Positions 5,528 through 5,782 of a stretch of DNA of 5,782 bases are shown one piece after another. A program made the translations under genes and the position numbers. The notes below the pieces were generated by a model. That model worked only from the letters and a program-made list of their open reading frames with translations, was not told where the DNA came from and did not search any database. Each line of letters starts with the position of its first letter. The stretch's first letter is position 1. The stretch is from DYIB01 sp049320945 (GTDB lineage: Bacteria > Pseudomonadota > Gammaproteobacteria > Burkholderiales > Rhodocyclaceae). The stretch covers positions 1-5,782 of the forward strand of contig JBMOQT010000219.1 in NCBI GenBank assembly GCA_049320945.1, in the 5' to 3' direction.

Positions 5528-5782
5528 TCAACTCCTTGCCGCGCCCTTGCGGCGAGTGGTGTTTGCTTTGGCAGGCACGGCCTCGCCCATGGCCTCCAGG
5601 CCCAGGCGCTTGGCGGCGTTGCGCAGGTGGGATTCGGCGGCGCGGCGCGCCGCGGCCGGGTCGCCCGCGGCGATGGCGGCGAACAGGCGCTCGTGCTCCT
5701 TCTGGGCGGCGCGCGCCCGGCCCTGTTGGTGGCCGTCGGCCGACCAGGTGGGACGGCGCGAATCGGAAAACTGGTGGCCGAG
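5528..5782 (-). CDS. GntR-family regulator, C-terminal part of FCD domain (5' end outside window)
   Basis: This is the end of a reading frame that enters from the right edge in frame and stops at a TGA (5530-5528), leaving 84 residues. It is too short to have appeared as a full ORF. The segment KEHERLFAAIAAGDPAAARR followed by AESHL is the typical end of an FCD ligand-binding domain (FadR/GlcC/PdhR/LldR branch of GntR regulators). His30 and His52 of the fragment, 22 residues apart, fit the last two metal- or ligand-binding histidines of that domain. The tail after about residue 68 is basic (RRKGAAR) and probably disordered. The N-terminal winged helix is not in the window. Its stop lies 3 bases before glcD, on the same strand, so it is probably co-transcribed with the oxidase genes. 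By context it is a glycolate- or 2-hydroxyacid-responsive regulator like GlcC; in E. coli glcC is divergent instead. FCD assignment is confident, the ligand is inferred. Confidence 0.85.
   Translation of the reverse strand, partial: LGHQFSDSRRPTWSADGHQQGRARAAQKEHERLFAAIAAGDPAAARRAAESHLRNAAKRLGLEAMGEAVPAKANTTRRKGAARS
5532..5537 (-). promoter_or_regulatory. Ribosome binding site of glcD inside the regulator's last codons
   Basis: AAGGAG on the minus strand lies 7 bases before the glcD ATG (5524-5522). It is formed by the codons for the last Ala-Arg-Ser of the regulator, and the regulator's TGA falls between this site and the ATG. The arrangement supports the chosen glcD start and suggests translational coupling of the two genes. 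Confidence 0.75.

Overview
The window is a G+C-rich (roughly two thirds or more by eye), tightly packed stretch of bacterial chromosome. Every supported gene lies on the minus strand, so transcription runs from the right end to the left. The proteins closely resemble proteobacterial glycolate oxidase subunits. Sequence style and base composition suggest a betaproteobacterium (Rhodocyclales, Burkholderiales or a relative), but this is an impression, not a phylogenetic result.

Layout in the order of transcription. (1) 5782-5528: the last 84 residues of a GntR-type regulator with an FCD ligand-binding domain, its start lying outside the window. (2) 5524-4076: glcD, the main FAD-binding subunit. 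(3) 4071-3022: glcE, the second FAD-fold subunit. (4) 3015-1783: glcF, the iron-sulfur subunit. (5) 1737-70: an AMP-forming acyl-CoA synthetase of the medium-chain/ACSM-like type. (6) 69-1: a short, more AT-rich tail holding a degenerate GCGTC-type repeat and perhaps the first eight codons of another gene. Gaps between genes 1-4 are 3, 4 and 6 bases and the gap before the synthetase is 45 bases, so a single operon led by its regulator is likely. No operon promoter is visible; it should lie upstream of the regulator, outside the window. No intergenic stretch reaches 300 bases.

How the genes work together. GlcD, GlcE and GlcF form the three-subunit glycolate oxidase (a dehydrogenase) that converts glycolate to glyoxylate and passes electrons through FAD and 4Fe-4S clusters to the respiratory chain. 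The regulator probably senses glycolate or a related 2-hydroxy acid. The synthetase is an unusual partner: in Escherichia coli glcDEF is followed by glcG, glcB (malate synthase) and glcA (permease), none of which is seen here. It may supply an acyl-CoA to condense with glyoxylate, or it may act on a substrate made together with glycolate; the sequence does not decide.

The most noteworthy non-coding signal is a 32-base imperfect hairpin (1766-1735) whose 3' arm contains the whole Shine-Dalgarno run and the start codon of the synthetase. It suggests that synthetase translation is limited or controlled separately from the oxidase. Otherwise the window is a conventional metabolic operon, and I see no mobile element, CRISPR array, RNA gene or defence system.
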